Of a stretch of 55,394 bases of DNA, positions 26,861-36,169 are shown piece by piece (the first letter of the stretch is position 1; every line of letters starts with the position of its first letter). The DNA is taken from positions 1-55,394 of the forward strand of contig NZ_QRDZ01000048.1 in NCBI RefSeq assembly GCF_003386235.1, read 5' to 3'. The position numbers were made by a program, and so were the translations under genes. The DNA is from Cohnella phaseoli. GTDB taxonomy: Bacteria > Bacillota > Bacilli > Paenibacillales > Paenibacillaceae. Under the pieces are notes generated by a model, which saw only the letters and a list, made by a program, of their open reading frames with translations, was not told the DNA's origin and did not search any database.

Positions 26861-28747
26861 CTATAGAGACTCTTTTTTCAACTCTTGCGGGGAAACGGCA
26901 TACCCGCGATCCATCAAGGCGATCAGGGCAAGCAAGCCTCCCCAATGATAATAACGATCGCTTGTGATTACGTCGCAGCCCTCGCCGGTATTGCCGTTGT
27001 AATTTTCATGAACATGGCCGTGCGCCGCCCATTCCTTGAGAATGAGCTCGGCCGATTTGTCCGCGAGAAGTCGAGCCGTCTCTGTTTCACCCTGGCTGCG
27101 CAGACCGAGGTAGACGAGTATATTCATCGGCGCCCATATTCGCCCACGCCAGTATTCCTGATCCGGATAGGCCGGATCATTCCGCGAGATGGACGGCAAT
27201 ACCCAATCCCCCCAGAACTCCGCCGGATTTAATAAGTGCTCGTCAATCATGCGCCTTACTTGCTTATCGGAAACGTAAGGCGTCAGCAACGGATAGAAAT
27301 TCGTCGGAGACAAACGTTCGCTGAAAGCTCCGGTATCGGTCCGCAAATTATGGAAAATGCCCGTTTTCTCGTCCCATAAACGTTGCATGCCTGAACCAAA
27401 CCGATCCGCCGATCGGCGAAGCGCCTCAGCTTGCTCACGATCATCGAGAATATCGGCGATCTCCGCCAAAGCGAGACAATCCCAAATATACAAACCCATC
27501 AGACCGGCATCGGCAAGTTTAAGCGTGTTCTTGGCTTTATCAAACGGAATTTCGTCGTACATCGGCGAATTATCCAGCCCGGATTCAAGCGCAGCCCCGA
27601 ACGTATCGTGAACGCCGGCCGTTTCCCAGAAGTTATCCGCTGCCGGCGTCATCGGATCCGAGCCCCAGGCCAGTAACCCTTCCTCGATCTGTCGGTTATC
27701 CGGCCACCAAGCGTTCCATGCGCAAAGCTGCTCGTATACTTCTTCCAGAAACCAACGATCGCCGTACTTGCGATAGAGCTGCAGGACAATAAACGAGCCT
27801 ACCGGCGGTTGTGAGCGATCCCGCGAAATGACCGTTCCCGACCAGTCGAAGTTTGGCACGAAGCCGTCAGCCACAGCCGCACGGGTGATCTCGACCGCAT
27901 TGGCATAAGCAAGAGGTCGATTGTCCTCCATACACATGTAAGCGGCAAAGTAGGTATCCCAGCAGAAAAGCTTGTAGCCTTGGTCGTTCCAGATCCGACT
28001 TACCGGTGTGACGACCCGTTGAAATTTGGGTTCGTAGATCGTATCCCATGCCATGCAAGCCTGCATGGAGGCGTACAAATCCGCTTCATCGCCAAATGCC
28101 GATCGGCGCGCTTCCGCAATTCCGCGGCGCCGCTGATCAATGAGCTCCTGGATAGTCGCCAACTCGCACGGCTTGCCAGTCGATAAGCCGACCGACTCAT
28201 GGAGGGACAAAGCCATATAGGGTCCGGATGCGGAGACATGATATTCCTCGACGACGGAGCCGGTCGGATAGAGTCTAACGTTCCGATCCGGAAAGACAGC
28301 TTCGATGCTTCCGTCGTTCGCGTGCTGGACATAGCCTTTGCCGTTCCACAGGATGCCGCATTCGGCGATCAGAACGGCGGGCTTGAGTTGGTTGCGCAGC
28401 GGAGTGACCAACAGGAAAAGTTCTCCGTTCTCTACCGCGCTTTCAACTCGCAGCTCGATGTCGCGCCATTGTAAGGTCAGTTCGGTATACGCCCCATCGT
28501 AGCTGCGCAATCCGGGCCGCACGACCTCCTGATCCTTGCCTTGCCGTCCAATCAAGGCTTCGGCGAGAAAACCGCCTTCCCGGTATTCCTTGATGCCTAA
28601 TTTGACCGCGGCGCACTCCGGAAGCAGCACATGCGTCAGGACGCTGCGGGTATACCAGGTGTTCCAGCCGGACGACAAGTTCTCTTGAACTCGATCGTAC
28701 TCGGATGGCGATACGGGTCGAACTTGGCTTTTGTGAATGTCTGACAT
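26861..28747 (-). CDS. GH63-type (alpha/alpha)6 glucosidase
   Basis: About 628 residues from the ATG at 28747 (MSDIHKSQ), with AAAGGA 9 nt upstream; a second ATG at 28756 is possible and would overlap the GH38 stop. The N-terminal beta domain (1-190) is followed by a toroid with RIWNDQGYKLFCWDTYFAAYMC, FVPNFDWSGTVISRDRSQPPVGSF, LLAWGSDP and WRGRIWAPMNILVYLGL, which match the MGH1-like/GH63 fold including bacterial YgjK-type enzymes. The Asp in the PNFDW block and the Glu in HENYNGNTGEGCD are the likely catalytic pair. No signal peptide. Directly downstream of GH38, suggesting stepwise trimming of a branched gluco- or mannoside. Confidence 0.8.
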   Translation of the reverse strand: MSDIHKSQVRPVSPSEYDRVQENLSSGWNTWYTRSVLTHVLLPECAAVKLGIKEYREGGFLAEALIGRQGKDQEVVRPGLRSYDGAYTELTLQWRDIELRVESAVENGELFLLVTPLRNQLKPAVLIAECGILWNGKGYVQHANDGSIEAVFPDRNVRLYPTGSVVEEYHVSASGPYMALSLHESVGLSTGKPCELATIQELIDQRRRGIAEARRSAFGDEADLYASMQACMAWDTIYEPKFQRVVTPVSRIWNDQGYKLFCWDTYFAAYMCMEDNRPLAYANAVEITRAAVADGFVPNFDWSGTVISRDRSQPPVGSFIVLQLYRKYGDRWFLEEVYEQLCAWNAWWPDNRQIEEGLLAWGSDPMTPAADNFWETAGVHDTFGAALESGLDNSPMYDEIPFDKAKNTLKLADAGLMGLYIWDCLALAEIADILDDREQAEALRRSADRFGSGMQRLWDEKTGIFHNLRTDTGAFSERLSPTNFYPLLTPYVSDKQVRRMIDEHLLNPAEFWGDWVLPSISRNDPAYPDQEYWRGRIWAPMNILVYLGLRSQGETETARLLADKSAELILKEWAAHGHVHENYNGNTGEGCDVITSDRYYHWGGLLALIALMDRGYAVSPQELKKESL

Positions 28748-28752
28748 TCGAT

Positions 28753-31467
28753 TCATTCCTTTGTCTTGAATTGGATCGTGACAATTTCCTTCGGCTTCAA
28801 CTCTACGGACAGAGAACGATCGGTGCCGTCCGTCTTCAACGTTAGCTCGCGGCGAATTTCGCCATTCAGACCGATTGTATGGGCGCTGAGAATCGGCAAT
28901 CGGACCCGGATGAAGCCGCTGGCAGCCGTTTCTCCGAGGTTGACTAACCGAAGCTCGATGCCCTCTCGGTCATCCGGTGCCGGACGAAGGCTGGTCACCT
29001 GCAAGAGCGCATTGTCGATCTCCAGCCAACCGAGTTGTCCGCTTTGTCGATATTCCGTCATCGCCGGAGCGGTTTTCACCTCTTGGCGGGGAATAGGGAT
29101 GCTGCGACTTTGAACTGAAATCGCCTGTTCATCCGCCACACGCCAAGGTGCGATTGCGCGATCGCGACGATCGACAGTCAAACCATAGTGGAAGGTCAGC
29201 ACCCTTTGCACTTGTCCTCCCGGAGTCTTTAAGCCGGGCCCGGGGCGATTGGTCGTCGCCATCCCGCGATCTCCGCCGCCGAGATAGGCGACGCTCCGCA
29301 GCAAGGTAATCGCCAATGTCCCTTCATCATTCGCGCGGTCGGAAGGAATCCATTCGTATTCATGCAGGCCATGCGCGTTAACGATCGTTCTGGTTCCACC
29401 ATGGTCGGCAAACACGTAATGATGAAAAGGAAAAGTCGTCGGTTCATTCTCCACCCAGACGTCCTCGGGGGGCTGCTGCACGCGGTCCGGACGTTCCGAC
29501 ACATCGAACGCGCCTCCCGCCTGAATTGGCCGAACTCCTTTCCTCATTGGAAACAACAGACGCAAGCGATGATCAAGCGCGCGGTTGTCCACCGTCGTTT
29601 GGACAGACGCGGTGCGGCTGCGCGATAAAAGCGTCACTTCTGTCTGGATGTCCAATGCCACCAAATCCGAACTTCTCCTTCTGGCACCCGGTTCCGCCGA
29701 GTGCGGTACGAGCAGCTCGTAGGATACGGTCATACGCTGCCATCCGCGGCTTTCTCCCGATACGCGAACGCTTCGGACGGTCGCGGACGTGAAATGTTCG
29801 TTCAGTAACGGGCCGGAGTATACATATTCGTCGCCAACGTCGCCGCTGTCCTCGAATCGATGAAGACCATGCATAGACTCTCCAGTCTCCAAATCGAGCC
29901 AGGTCAAGGTGCCGTCAGGCTCTGCCGTAATCCGGATGAGCTCATTTTCAATCGAGTTGGAGATCGCCTTCGCCGGGATATGCGCAAGTTCCGGTATTTT
30001 TCGTAATTGAGCGGCAATCGTCTTATAGCCAAGCGGCGGCAATTGACGAACGAGAATACGGACTTTGTGTCTGTAAGTCTCCCCTTTGCTCAGGGGGTAC
30101 CGCAAAGAATCGTTTTCAATCGGACAAACCTTCTCGTATCCGACGATTTCCGCCTCGTACGATTCGCCGGCCTCGTCCGTGACCTTGACGGATCTGTATA
30201 GCGTGGCGTCATCCGCGTCAAGTTCGATTTCGGCTAGCGCATCTCTGCGCCAAGGCAGCGGATTGAACAGCAGCACCGGCTTGCTGTCCGGCGGCAGCCA
30301 CGACAGATCGACTCTGTCGGACATCCGCGCAAGCGCCTCCGTGACCAGTTGTTCGCCGATATGACCGGCTTTGCGGTTGCGCGTCTCCATTTCGTCATGC
30401 ACATCGTCGATACTGCAGCCGCAAATGCTGTCATGGGGATGATTCTGCAATACGTATTTCCAAGCTTGTCGGACAAAGGCGGGATGATGCCTGTCTCCGG
30501 CCGCAAGCGCCAATGCCTCCAGCGGCTCGACCAATCTTTCCAGCAAATTTTGCGCGGTCGCGTTCTGCTGCTTGAGATACACTCTGGCCGAAAGCACGTT
30601 CGGAAGGATCGTGTTGATTACGCCGCCCGGCGTATGGCTTGTACGTCTAAATTCTCCGCTCAACACCGGAACGTCCGGCAGTTCGCCAAAGCAGTCTTGA
30701 ACATAACTTTCTATAGAAGAGAATTTCATCGGAGATTCATTCGGCTTTGCGTTCCATTGTTCGATCATGGCGGAAATATGGCGCTGGGGCTCCATATGAT
30801 CGAAACCATTCATCAACAGCACATGTCCGCTCTTGGCATGCGGACCAATATGGCCAATCAACTCGCGCAGCCGGTCCTCGGCTTGCTCCTGATCGACAGG
30901 CAAGTTCATGGCACTCGTATATCCGTACATATGTGACAGATGTACGGTCTTGACCCGGTGCCCGCTCGGGCTCTCCCATTCGAATTCGGTAGGTACTTGT
31001 TCCGGAGTTCCGTTTAAACCACGCCAGACGAGCGCGTACTCAAACCCGTATTCCTTCAATAGTTGAGGCATTTGAGCAATGTGGCCGAAGGTGTCCGGCA
31101 AGTAGCCGATCTCCAACATCGGTCCAAAGGACGAGCCGATTCGCCTTCCCTCCTCCAGATTGCGAATCATGGATTCCCCGCTGACGAGAAACTCGTCCAC
31201 GAGCACGTACCACGGCCCAATCGTCAATCGGCCTTCTCGAATAAGCCGCTCAAGATCCGCCCGACGCTCCGGTCTGATTTCAAGGTAATCCTCCAAAGCG
31301 ATCACTTGACCGTCGAGATGAAAGCGATAGGCCTTGTCCTCGTCCATCGTGCGCAGCAAACGGTCAATCAGGCCGACAAGCCGAAACCGAAAAGTTTCAA
31401 ACGGCAAATACCATTCCCTGTCCCAGTGGGTATGGGCAACGATATGAATCGATTTGTAGGTGCTCAT
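28753..31467 (-). CDS. GH38 alpha-mannosidase
   Basis: 904 residues. HIVAHTHWDREWY (zinc ligands His12 or His14 and Asp16), the nucleophile Asp125 in GYLPDTFGH, and NHPHDSICGCSIDDVHDEM (zinc His) define family 38 of the bacterial type, which includes enzymes for alpha-mannosides and mannosylglycerate. Length is normal. The C-terminal half holds the galactose-mutarotase-like beta domains. Cytoplasmic, retaining, zinc-dependent. ATG preceded by GAGGAAAG. Its stop overlaps the next frame. Confidence 0.93.
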   Translation of the reverse strand: MSTYKSIHIVAHTHWDREWYLPFETFRFRLVGLIDRLLRTMDEDKAYRFHLDGQVIALEDYLEIRPERRADLERLIREGRLTIGPWYVLVDEFLVSGESMIRNLEEGRRIGSSFGPMLEIGYLPDTFGHIAQMPQLLKEYGFEYALVWRGLNGTPEQVPTEFEWESPSGHRVKTVHLSHMYGYTSAMNLPVDQEQAEDRLRELIGHIGPHAKSGHVLLMNGFDHMEPQRHISAMIEQWNAKPNESPMKFSSIESYVQDCFGELPDVPVLSGEFRRTSHTPGGVINTILPNVLSARVYLKQQNATAQNLLERLVEPLEALALAAGDRHHPAFVRQAWKYVLQNHPHDSICGCSIDDVHDEMETRNRKAGHIGEQLVTEALARMSDRVDLSWLPPDSKPVLLFNPLPWRRDALAEIELDADDATLYRSVKVTDEAGESYEAEIVGYEKVCPIENDSLRYPLSKGETYRHKVRILVRQLPPLGYKTIAAQLRKIPELAHIPAKAISNSIENELIRITAEPDGTLTWLDLETGESMHGLHRFEDSGDVGDEYVYSGPLLNEHFTSATVRSVRVSGESRGWQRMTVSYELLVPHSAEPGARRRSSDLVALDIQTEVTLLSRSRTASVQTTVDNRALDHRLRLLFPMRKGVRPIQAGGAFDVSERPDRVQQPPEDVWVENEPTTFPFHHYVFADHGGTRTIVNAHGLHEYEWIPSDRANDEGTLAITLLRSVAYLGGGDRGMATTNRPGPGLKTPGGQVQRVLTFHYGLTVDRRDRAIAPWRVADEQAISVQSRSIPIPRQEVKTAPAMTEYRQSGQLGWLEIDNALLQVTSLRPAPDDREGIELRLVNLGETAASGFIRVRLPILSAHTIGLNGEIRRELTLKTDGTDRSLSVELKPKEIVTIQFKTKE

Positions 31468-31491
31468 ATCAACTGTCTTTCCTCCTGCTTC

Positions 31492-32313
31492 TTATGCTTT
31501 TACCGCACCGGATGTCATGCCTTGAACAAAATATTTCATGGTGAAGGCGAAAAGTACCATCAATGGGATCGAGGCGAGTGTCATCCCGGAGAACATCGAG
31601 CCGTAAATGATTTGTTGGGGATCCATGAACCGATATAAGCCTACAGTGACAGTTAGCTTGGATTGATCGGAAAGGACCAGCAGCGGCCATATAAAATCGT
31701 TCCATGTCGACAAAATATTCACTAGACCCATCGATAAAAAGATCGGAAAAGCAAGCGGCAGCACCAGCCGGAAAAAGACAATCGGTTCGCTGCCTCCGTC
31801 CATTCGGATGCTCTCCGTAAGTTCTCTGGGGATTTCTTCAAAGAAGGTGCGAAATACGAAAATGACGACCAACTGTCCGCTTGCGATATAAGGAAGAATC
31901 GCTGCCCAGGGACTATTGATTAATTTCAAATTCGTCACCAGAACGAACTGCGGAATGAGCGTCAGAATGCCCGGTATCATCAAGAAAGACAACAATACCA
32001 GAAACAGAGCCGATTTTAACGGAAAATCAAATCGAGCAAACACATAAGCACTAAGACTGGAAACCGCCAAAACGCCAAGGACAGTGGCCCCGGACACGAT
32101 AATGGAATTTTTCAAATACAAGCCGATCTTGGATGCAGCATCGCTGATAAATTCCACATGCGGGTTCAAGGGAAGACCAAAATAGTTGATCGATAACTGA
32201 TAATTCGTTTTAAACGCTGTTACAAGCATGAAATACATGGGGAACAACGTGAAAAACAACAGTGCGAACAGGAACACAATGACAATGATGCGCGCAAACC
32301 TTTGGCGATCCAT
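31492..32313 (-). CDS. sugar ABC transporter permease (AraQ type)
   Basis: 273 residues, six membrane segments, and the EAA loop IPRELTESIRMDGGSEPIVFFRLVLP. The N-terminus (IIVIVFLFALLFFTLFPMYFMLVTAFKT) and the C-terminus KYFVQGMTSGAVKA are typical of the second permease of carbohydrate uptake family CUT1. It is 5 bp downstream of its partner gene. Confidence 0.93.
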   Translation of the reverse strand: MDRQRFARIIVIVFLFALLFFTLFPMYFMLVTAFKTNYQLSINYFGLPLNPHVEFISDAASKIGLYLKNSIIVSGATVLGVLAVSSLSAYVFARFDFPLKSALFLVLLSFLMIPGILTLIPQFVLVTNLKLINSPWAAILPYIASGQLVVIFVFRTFFEEIPRELTESIRMDGGSEPIVFFRLVLPLAFPIFLSMGLVNILSTWNDFIWPLLVLSDQSKLTVTVGLYRFMDPQQIIYGSMFSGMTLASIPLMVLFAFTMKYFVQGMTSGAVKA

Positions 32314-32318
32314 CCGCG

Positions 32319-33203
32319 TTACCTCTTTTCTCGCATAAACTTCATATTCAGCAAGGTCAATCCAAGCGTAATTACGAATAGAATGACGCCGATTGCCGAA
32401 CCGGTCCCCAGTTTGCCGTAAGTAAATGCGTTATTAAACATGTACAATCCAGGAACCATGGTGTCGTAACCCGGGCCGCCCTTGGTCATGATAAGCTGAT
32501 CGCTAAACTGTTGCGTTCCGCCGATTAATACCAATACCGTTGTCAACCTGATTTGCGGCAAGATCAATTGCAAATCCACGGTCCAGAAGATTTTCCATGC
32601 AGAAGCGCCGTCTATCCTGGCCGCTTCCCTTAAAGACTCGTCGATATTTTGAAATCCAGCCAAATAGATGAGGAATCCCAGCCCGCTTACCCATGGAAAT
32701 CCTTTCATCATGATGGACAGCATTGCCGTCAATTGGCTATCGCCCAGCCAGATTCTTTGCCAGTTTTCCAAACCGAGCAAGCCGAGCGTATGATTTAGCA
32801 TCCCGTTTCCAGGTTCGTAGAAGAAAAGCCAAAACATCGTCGTGACCATGCCCGGAAGCACCATCGGAATTGTGAAAGAAACTTTAAAAAATCCAGCCAA
32901 TCCGGTATTGCCCAAATAGTTGATCAGGTACGCCCCCAAGATGGATGCGCCTTGCAGGATGATAATGTTCCACAAAAGAAATGCCAGTAGAATAATAAAA
33001 CTGTTTCGGAAGATGGGATCCTGCAACAACTCGACATAATTGTCCAAGCCGGCGAAAGTCGGATTTAAGTAATTGCTCATGTTCCAATCCAGAAACGACA
33101 TTCTGAAAGCTTCTATAGACGGATATAACAAAAACAAACCGACAAAGAAAAAAGTAGGAAATAAACAAGCGTAAAGCCACATATAGCGCATCGTCTTGCT
33201 CAT
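32319..33203 (-). CDS. sugar ABC transporter permease (AraP type)
   Basis: 294 residues from the ATG at 33203 (MSKTMRYMW), which has GGGGAGG 6 nt upstream; a longer frame to 33233 runs into an intercistronic hairpin. Six membrane segments; EAA loop IDESLREAARIDGASAWKIFWTVDLQLILP. CUT1-family partner of the 31492-32313 permease, fed by the lipoprotein at 33288. Confidence 0.93.
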   Translation of the reverse strand: MSKTMRYMWLYACLFPTFFFVGLFLLYPSIEAFRMSFLDWNMSNYLNPTFAGLDNYVELLQDPIFRNSFIILLAFLLWNIIILQGASILGAYLINYLGNTGLAGFFKVSFTIPMVLPGMVTTMFWLFFYEPGNGMLNHTLGLLGLENWQRIWLGDSQLTAMLSIMMKGFPWVSGLGFLIYLAGFQNIDESLREAARIDGASAWKIFWTVDLQLILPQIRLTTVLVLIGGTQQFSDQLIMTKGGPGYDTMVPGLYMFNNAFTYGKLGTGSAIGVILFVITLGLTLLNMKFMREKR

Positions 33204-33223
33204 GATTGCCTCCCCGGCCGAAA

Positions 33224-33266
33224 TCCGGCGCAATCGACCTACCCTACATCTGCCGAATGCGCCGGA
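33224..33266. other. intercistronic hairpin after the binding-protein gene
   Basis: TCCGGCGCA (33224-33232) pairs with TGCGCCGGA (33258-33266). Hairpins at this position usually protect the binding-protein mRNA so that it is made in excess over the permeases; no T run, so it is not a full terminator. Confidence 0.5.
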
Positions 33267-33287
33267 AACGATCCCAAGTTCAAAATA

Positions 33288-34736
33288 CTACTGTTCTGCG
33301 TTCCATTCCGGATGATTTTTGACGGCTTCTTCCGCAAACTTCTTCAGGTTTTTTCCGAAGTCCTCCAGAAATTCATCCGCCGTCGCTTTGCCTGCCAGAA
33401 ATTCCTGCTGTTTCTTCAACCATCTGTCTTTTTGCTCCGGTGTGAATTCATGAGCGTAGAACCCCATATTCTCGTCATTTCCGAAGGACTCCATGATCGG
33501 CTTCAAAATTTCAGGAACTTCAACGTCCGATACGACCGGAATGAGGTTGAGATCCTCGGCAAGCACCTTGGCCCCCCCATCGGGGGCAGTCAAGTATTGC
33601 AAGAATTCAACAGATGCCCCGTCCGCCTTATTGTCTTTGGCATTTCGGCTAACGGCAAAGCTCGGCGTCGAACCGATCTTGTATTTATAGCGGACATCTT
33701 GTCCGAACTTCGAATAAGCAGTGTCCAGATAAGGCATCGGCGCCACGCCGTAGTTGACGGGGTAACCGCCTTGCTGATGTTGATTCGGATACCAGCTGCC
33801 GTTCAGCACCATCGCGGATTTTCCGTCGTTGAAGATCCCCTCAAACTCCCAGCTGGCGCTGTTGAAGCCTTCGTTAAAGAAAGGCTTCAAGTCGTTCATA
33901 AGCCGCAAGTATTCTCTCAATTCCGGGCTGTCCTTCGTCACTTTGTCTGCAAGGACGGCTTCTGCCCATTCCTTCGGTTCCACTTTGCCAGAACCGTTCG
34001 TATCCAGTTCGGCCAAGCGCGATTTCCACAAATAGCCGAATACGTCGGAAGCCAGCCAACCCAGATTCCAATCCATGGAGTTTTGAATGCTGAATGGAAT
34101 GTAGCCCGCATCCTTGACTTTCTGTGCCACTTCAAGGAATTCAGAAATGGTAGCCGGCGGCTGCGCAACGCCGATTTCGTTGAAAATATCTTTGTTGTAA
34201 TACAAGTTTACCGTGACGACCTGCGTCGGAATGCCGAACAGACGGGGATTGTTCGCATCGGTCTTATCAATCGCCGATTCGATCAGTCCTGGAAGAAACG
34301 ATTCTTTCCACGGCTTGTTCGTGTAGGGGCTGACTTCGTCCAAATAAGGGAGCAGATCGACAATCCAGCCGTTTTTGTATGCATCCGCAAACTTCGAAGT
34401 GCCGCTTACAATTTCAGGTTCGGAGTGGGCGATGAATTGAGCTTGTAACCAGCTCTCTGATTCCTGCGCCGGGATGTACTTCAAGGTGGCCTTATTGCCA
34501 GACTTTTCATTGTAATCGGCTACAATTTTATCGTAGGAGGGCCACGCGTATTCCCCTTGGTTATGAACGATAGTAAAGGCAACAGGCGATTTGGATTCGG
34601 CAGGTGCAGAGCTCGCGGGTGAAGCGGAAGTCTCGGACGAACCTGGAGATTCGCTTGAACCGGAATTACCGCTGCATGCGGACAGAGTCGTCACGATCAG
34701 CGCTGAAGTCAAACAAACGGTACCGAACTTTTTCAT
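33288..34736 (-). CDS. sugar ABC solute-binding lipoprotein with EF-hand loop
   Basis: 482 residues. Lipobox LSAC (Cys21), Ser/Pro-rich linker to about 50, then a CUT1-type binding fold (FTIVHNQGEYAWPSY, VNLYYNKDIFNEIG, AMVLNGSWYPNQHQQGG). First gene of the operon, so it sets the import specificity for GH38/GH63/GH78 substrates. Residues 245-256 (DTNGSGKVEPKE) form a complete EF-hand calcium loop, a feature also known from the alginate-binding AlgQ proteins and some other oligosaccharide-binding proteins. Expression is expected from the promoter at 34872-34900, blocked by the operator at 34849. Confidence 0.92.
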   Translation of the reverse strand: MKKFGTVCLTSALIVTTLSACSGNSGSSESPGSSETSASPASSAPAESKSPVAFTIVHNQGEYAWPSYDKIVADYNEKSGNKATLKYIPAQESESWLQAQFIAHSEPEIVSGTSKFADAYKNGWIVDLLPYLDEVSPYTNKPWKESFLPGLIESAIDKTDANNPRLFGIPTQVVTVNLYYNKDIFNEIGVAQPPATISEFLEVAQKVKDAGYIPFSIQNSMDWNLGWLASDVFGYLWKSRLAELDTNGSGKVEPKEWAEAVLADKVTKDSPELREYLRLMNDLKPFFNEGFNSASWEFEGIFNDGKSAMVLNGSWYPNQHQQGGYPVNYGVAPMPYLDTAYSKFGQDVRYKYKIGSTPSFAVSRNAKDNKADGASVEFLQYLTAPDGGAKVLAEDLNLIPVVSDVEVPEILKPIMESFGNDENMGFYAHEFTPEQKDRWLKKQQEFLAGKATADEFLEDFGKNLKKFAEEAVKNHPEWNAEQ

Positions 34737-34848
34737 TGGCTGTCATCCCCTTATGAGTTGTGTCTCTTGTTAAGCTTTTTGGAAATCTGGTTTGGTACAG
34801 ATCAAATTCTGACGCGTTCTTCTGTCTCCCCTTCCCGTTTCATCAAAA

Positions 34849-34900
34849 TGTTAACGTTAACACTCGAATCGATCATAACAACAGGGGAAAGCGTTGTCAA
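34849..34900 (-). promoter_or_regulatory. promoter and LacI-type operator of the mannoside/rhamnoside operon
   Basis: Minus strand: TTGACA (34900-34895), 17-bp spacer, TATGAT (34877-34872), then TGTTAACGTTAACA (34862-34849), a perfect 14-bp palindrome about 10-24 bp past the -10 box, where bound repressor blocks initiation. It matches the cre consensus at 13 of 14 positions too, so CcpA is an alternative binder. The rest of 34737-35053 is AT-rich untranslated sequence between divergent genes. Confidence 0.82.
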
Positions 34901-35016
34901 TAACCCCAACACTGATTTTTTATAACGAAATTGTGCATGTTTCTGCCGTAAATACTTGTAATTTCACGCCATAACGCGTAAGCTTAGTAAAGAAATACGA
35001 TACGTTCCAATACAAA

Positions 35017-35030
35017 TGTTAACGATGACA
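35017..35030 (+). promoter_or_regulatory. second operator, before the divergent LacI gene
   Basis: TGTTAACGATGACA differs at two bases from the perfect palindrome at 34849-34862, 168 bp away, and lies 24 bp before the regulator's ATG. A pair of sites at the two ends of a divergent region suits autoregulation and looping by the product of 35054-36070. Confidence 0.65.
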
Positions 35031-35053
35031 AATATAGAATGGGGCTTCTGTAA

Positions 35054-36070
35054 ATGGCTAGTACAATTACCGACGTTGCCAAATTGGCTGGCGTGTCTGC
35101 GCAAACGGTATCCAGAACAATTAATACCCCTGAACTGGTCAGCAAAAAAACGTTGGACAAAGTTCAACGCGCTATCCATGCGCTCGATTATCATCCCAAT
35201 CTCACTGCCCGTCTTCTTGTTAACAACAAAGTACGATCGATTGGCCTCTTCATGCCGTTTTCGAGCGATCAGGTCAAACAAAGTCTGTTTTTCTCTACCC
35301 TTTCGGCCGCCATTTGCCAGTTTTGTTCCCAGAATAATTTAATTATGCAGATGTTTACGTCCATGTCGCGAGAGGATTCCAGCCGGTTATTTGTGAAATT
35401 GTTCAAAGAACGGCAAGTCGGAGGTCTGATTTTAACTTGTCCTTCCGTCAGCAATGAAGAATTGATTCATCTTCTGTCAGAGAAAATTCCGTTCATCATC
35501 GTGGGTCGGCCGGGTATCCTGACTGCACAAATTCCCTATGTAGACGTCGATAATGTCAAAGCCGGCAGTATTGCCATAGAACATTTAATAAAATTCGGGC
35601 ATCGGAGAATCGGATTTCTGAATGGGCCGTCTAATATGACGCTTTCTACCGACCTCCGCGAGGGTGTAACGGCCATTTCCCGAACTCTCCCCGAGCTTGA
35701 AATGATGGAATCAGAGACAAATCTAACACTGGAATGCGGCTATATCGAAGCACTAAAGCTTCTGCGATCGGAACGTCGCCCTACGGCGATCTTCACCGCG
35801 GACGATCTTCTGGCGGTCGGAGTCAAGAAAGCGGCCGATGAATTGAACCTTCGCATCCCTGAAGATTTATCCATCATCAGCGGTGTACAAAACGGTTGGG
35901 GACTTATTCTGCCATTCAAATTAACGCATGTGGATACACAATTTGAAAAGTTGGGGGATATTGCGGCCCAGCACATGGCGCGCCATATTCTAAATGAGGA
36001 ACCCATTAACCTTTCTAAGTTGCTGGAAGTTCGACTGGTGGAAGGGCAGTCTTGTGGATCCGTTCTCTGA
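35054..36070 (+). CDS. LacI-family regulator divergent from the mannoside/rhamnoside operon
   Basis: 338 residues. Helix-turn-helix ITDVAKLAGVSAQTVSRTIN, hinge around NLTARLLVNNK, effector domain with GGLILTCPSVSNEE, IVGRPG, YVDVDNVKAGS and FTADDLLAVGVKKAAD. It faces the operon's promoter region and is the first candidate to bind both TGTTAAC sites there. Paralogue of the regulator at 19139-20173. The ribosome site is weak (GGGG about 10 nt upstream), which suits low expression. Confidence 0.92.
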   Translation: MASTITDVAKLAGVSAQTVSRTINTPELVSKKTLDKVQRAIHALDYHPNLTARLLVNNKVRSIGLFMPFSSDQVKQSLFFSTLSAAICQFCSQNNLIMQMFTSMSREDSSRLFVKLFKERQVGGLILTCPSVSNEELIHLLSEKIPFIIVGRPGILTAQIPYVDVDNVKAGSIAIEHLIKFGHRRIGFLNGPSNMTLSTDLREGVTAISRTLPELEMMESETNLTLECGYIEALKLLRSERRPTAIFTADDLLAVGVKKAADELNLRIPEDLSIISGVQNGWGLILPFKLTHVDTQFEKLGDIAAQHMARHILNEEPINLSKLLEVRLVEGQSCGSVL

Positions 36071-36134
36071 TCGAATAGGTTTCTGCGGTTTAAGGGGATT
36101 CATGAAGGCTTCCATTTCCGCCACAGCCACAGTC

Positions 36135-36164
36135 AAAAGGCGCTCCCACCGGGAGCGCCTTTTT
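36135..36164. terminator. bidirectional terminator
   Basis: AAAAGGCGCTCCC, loop ACC, GGGAGCGCCTTTT: a 13-bp perfect stem flanked by A and T runs. It ends the LacI gene on the plus strand and the anti-sigma gene (stop at 36170) on the minus strand. Confidence 0.93.
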
Positions 36165-36169
36165 GTGAC

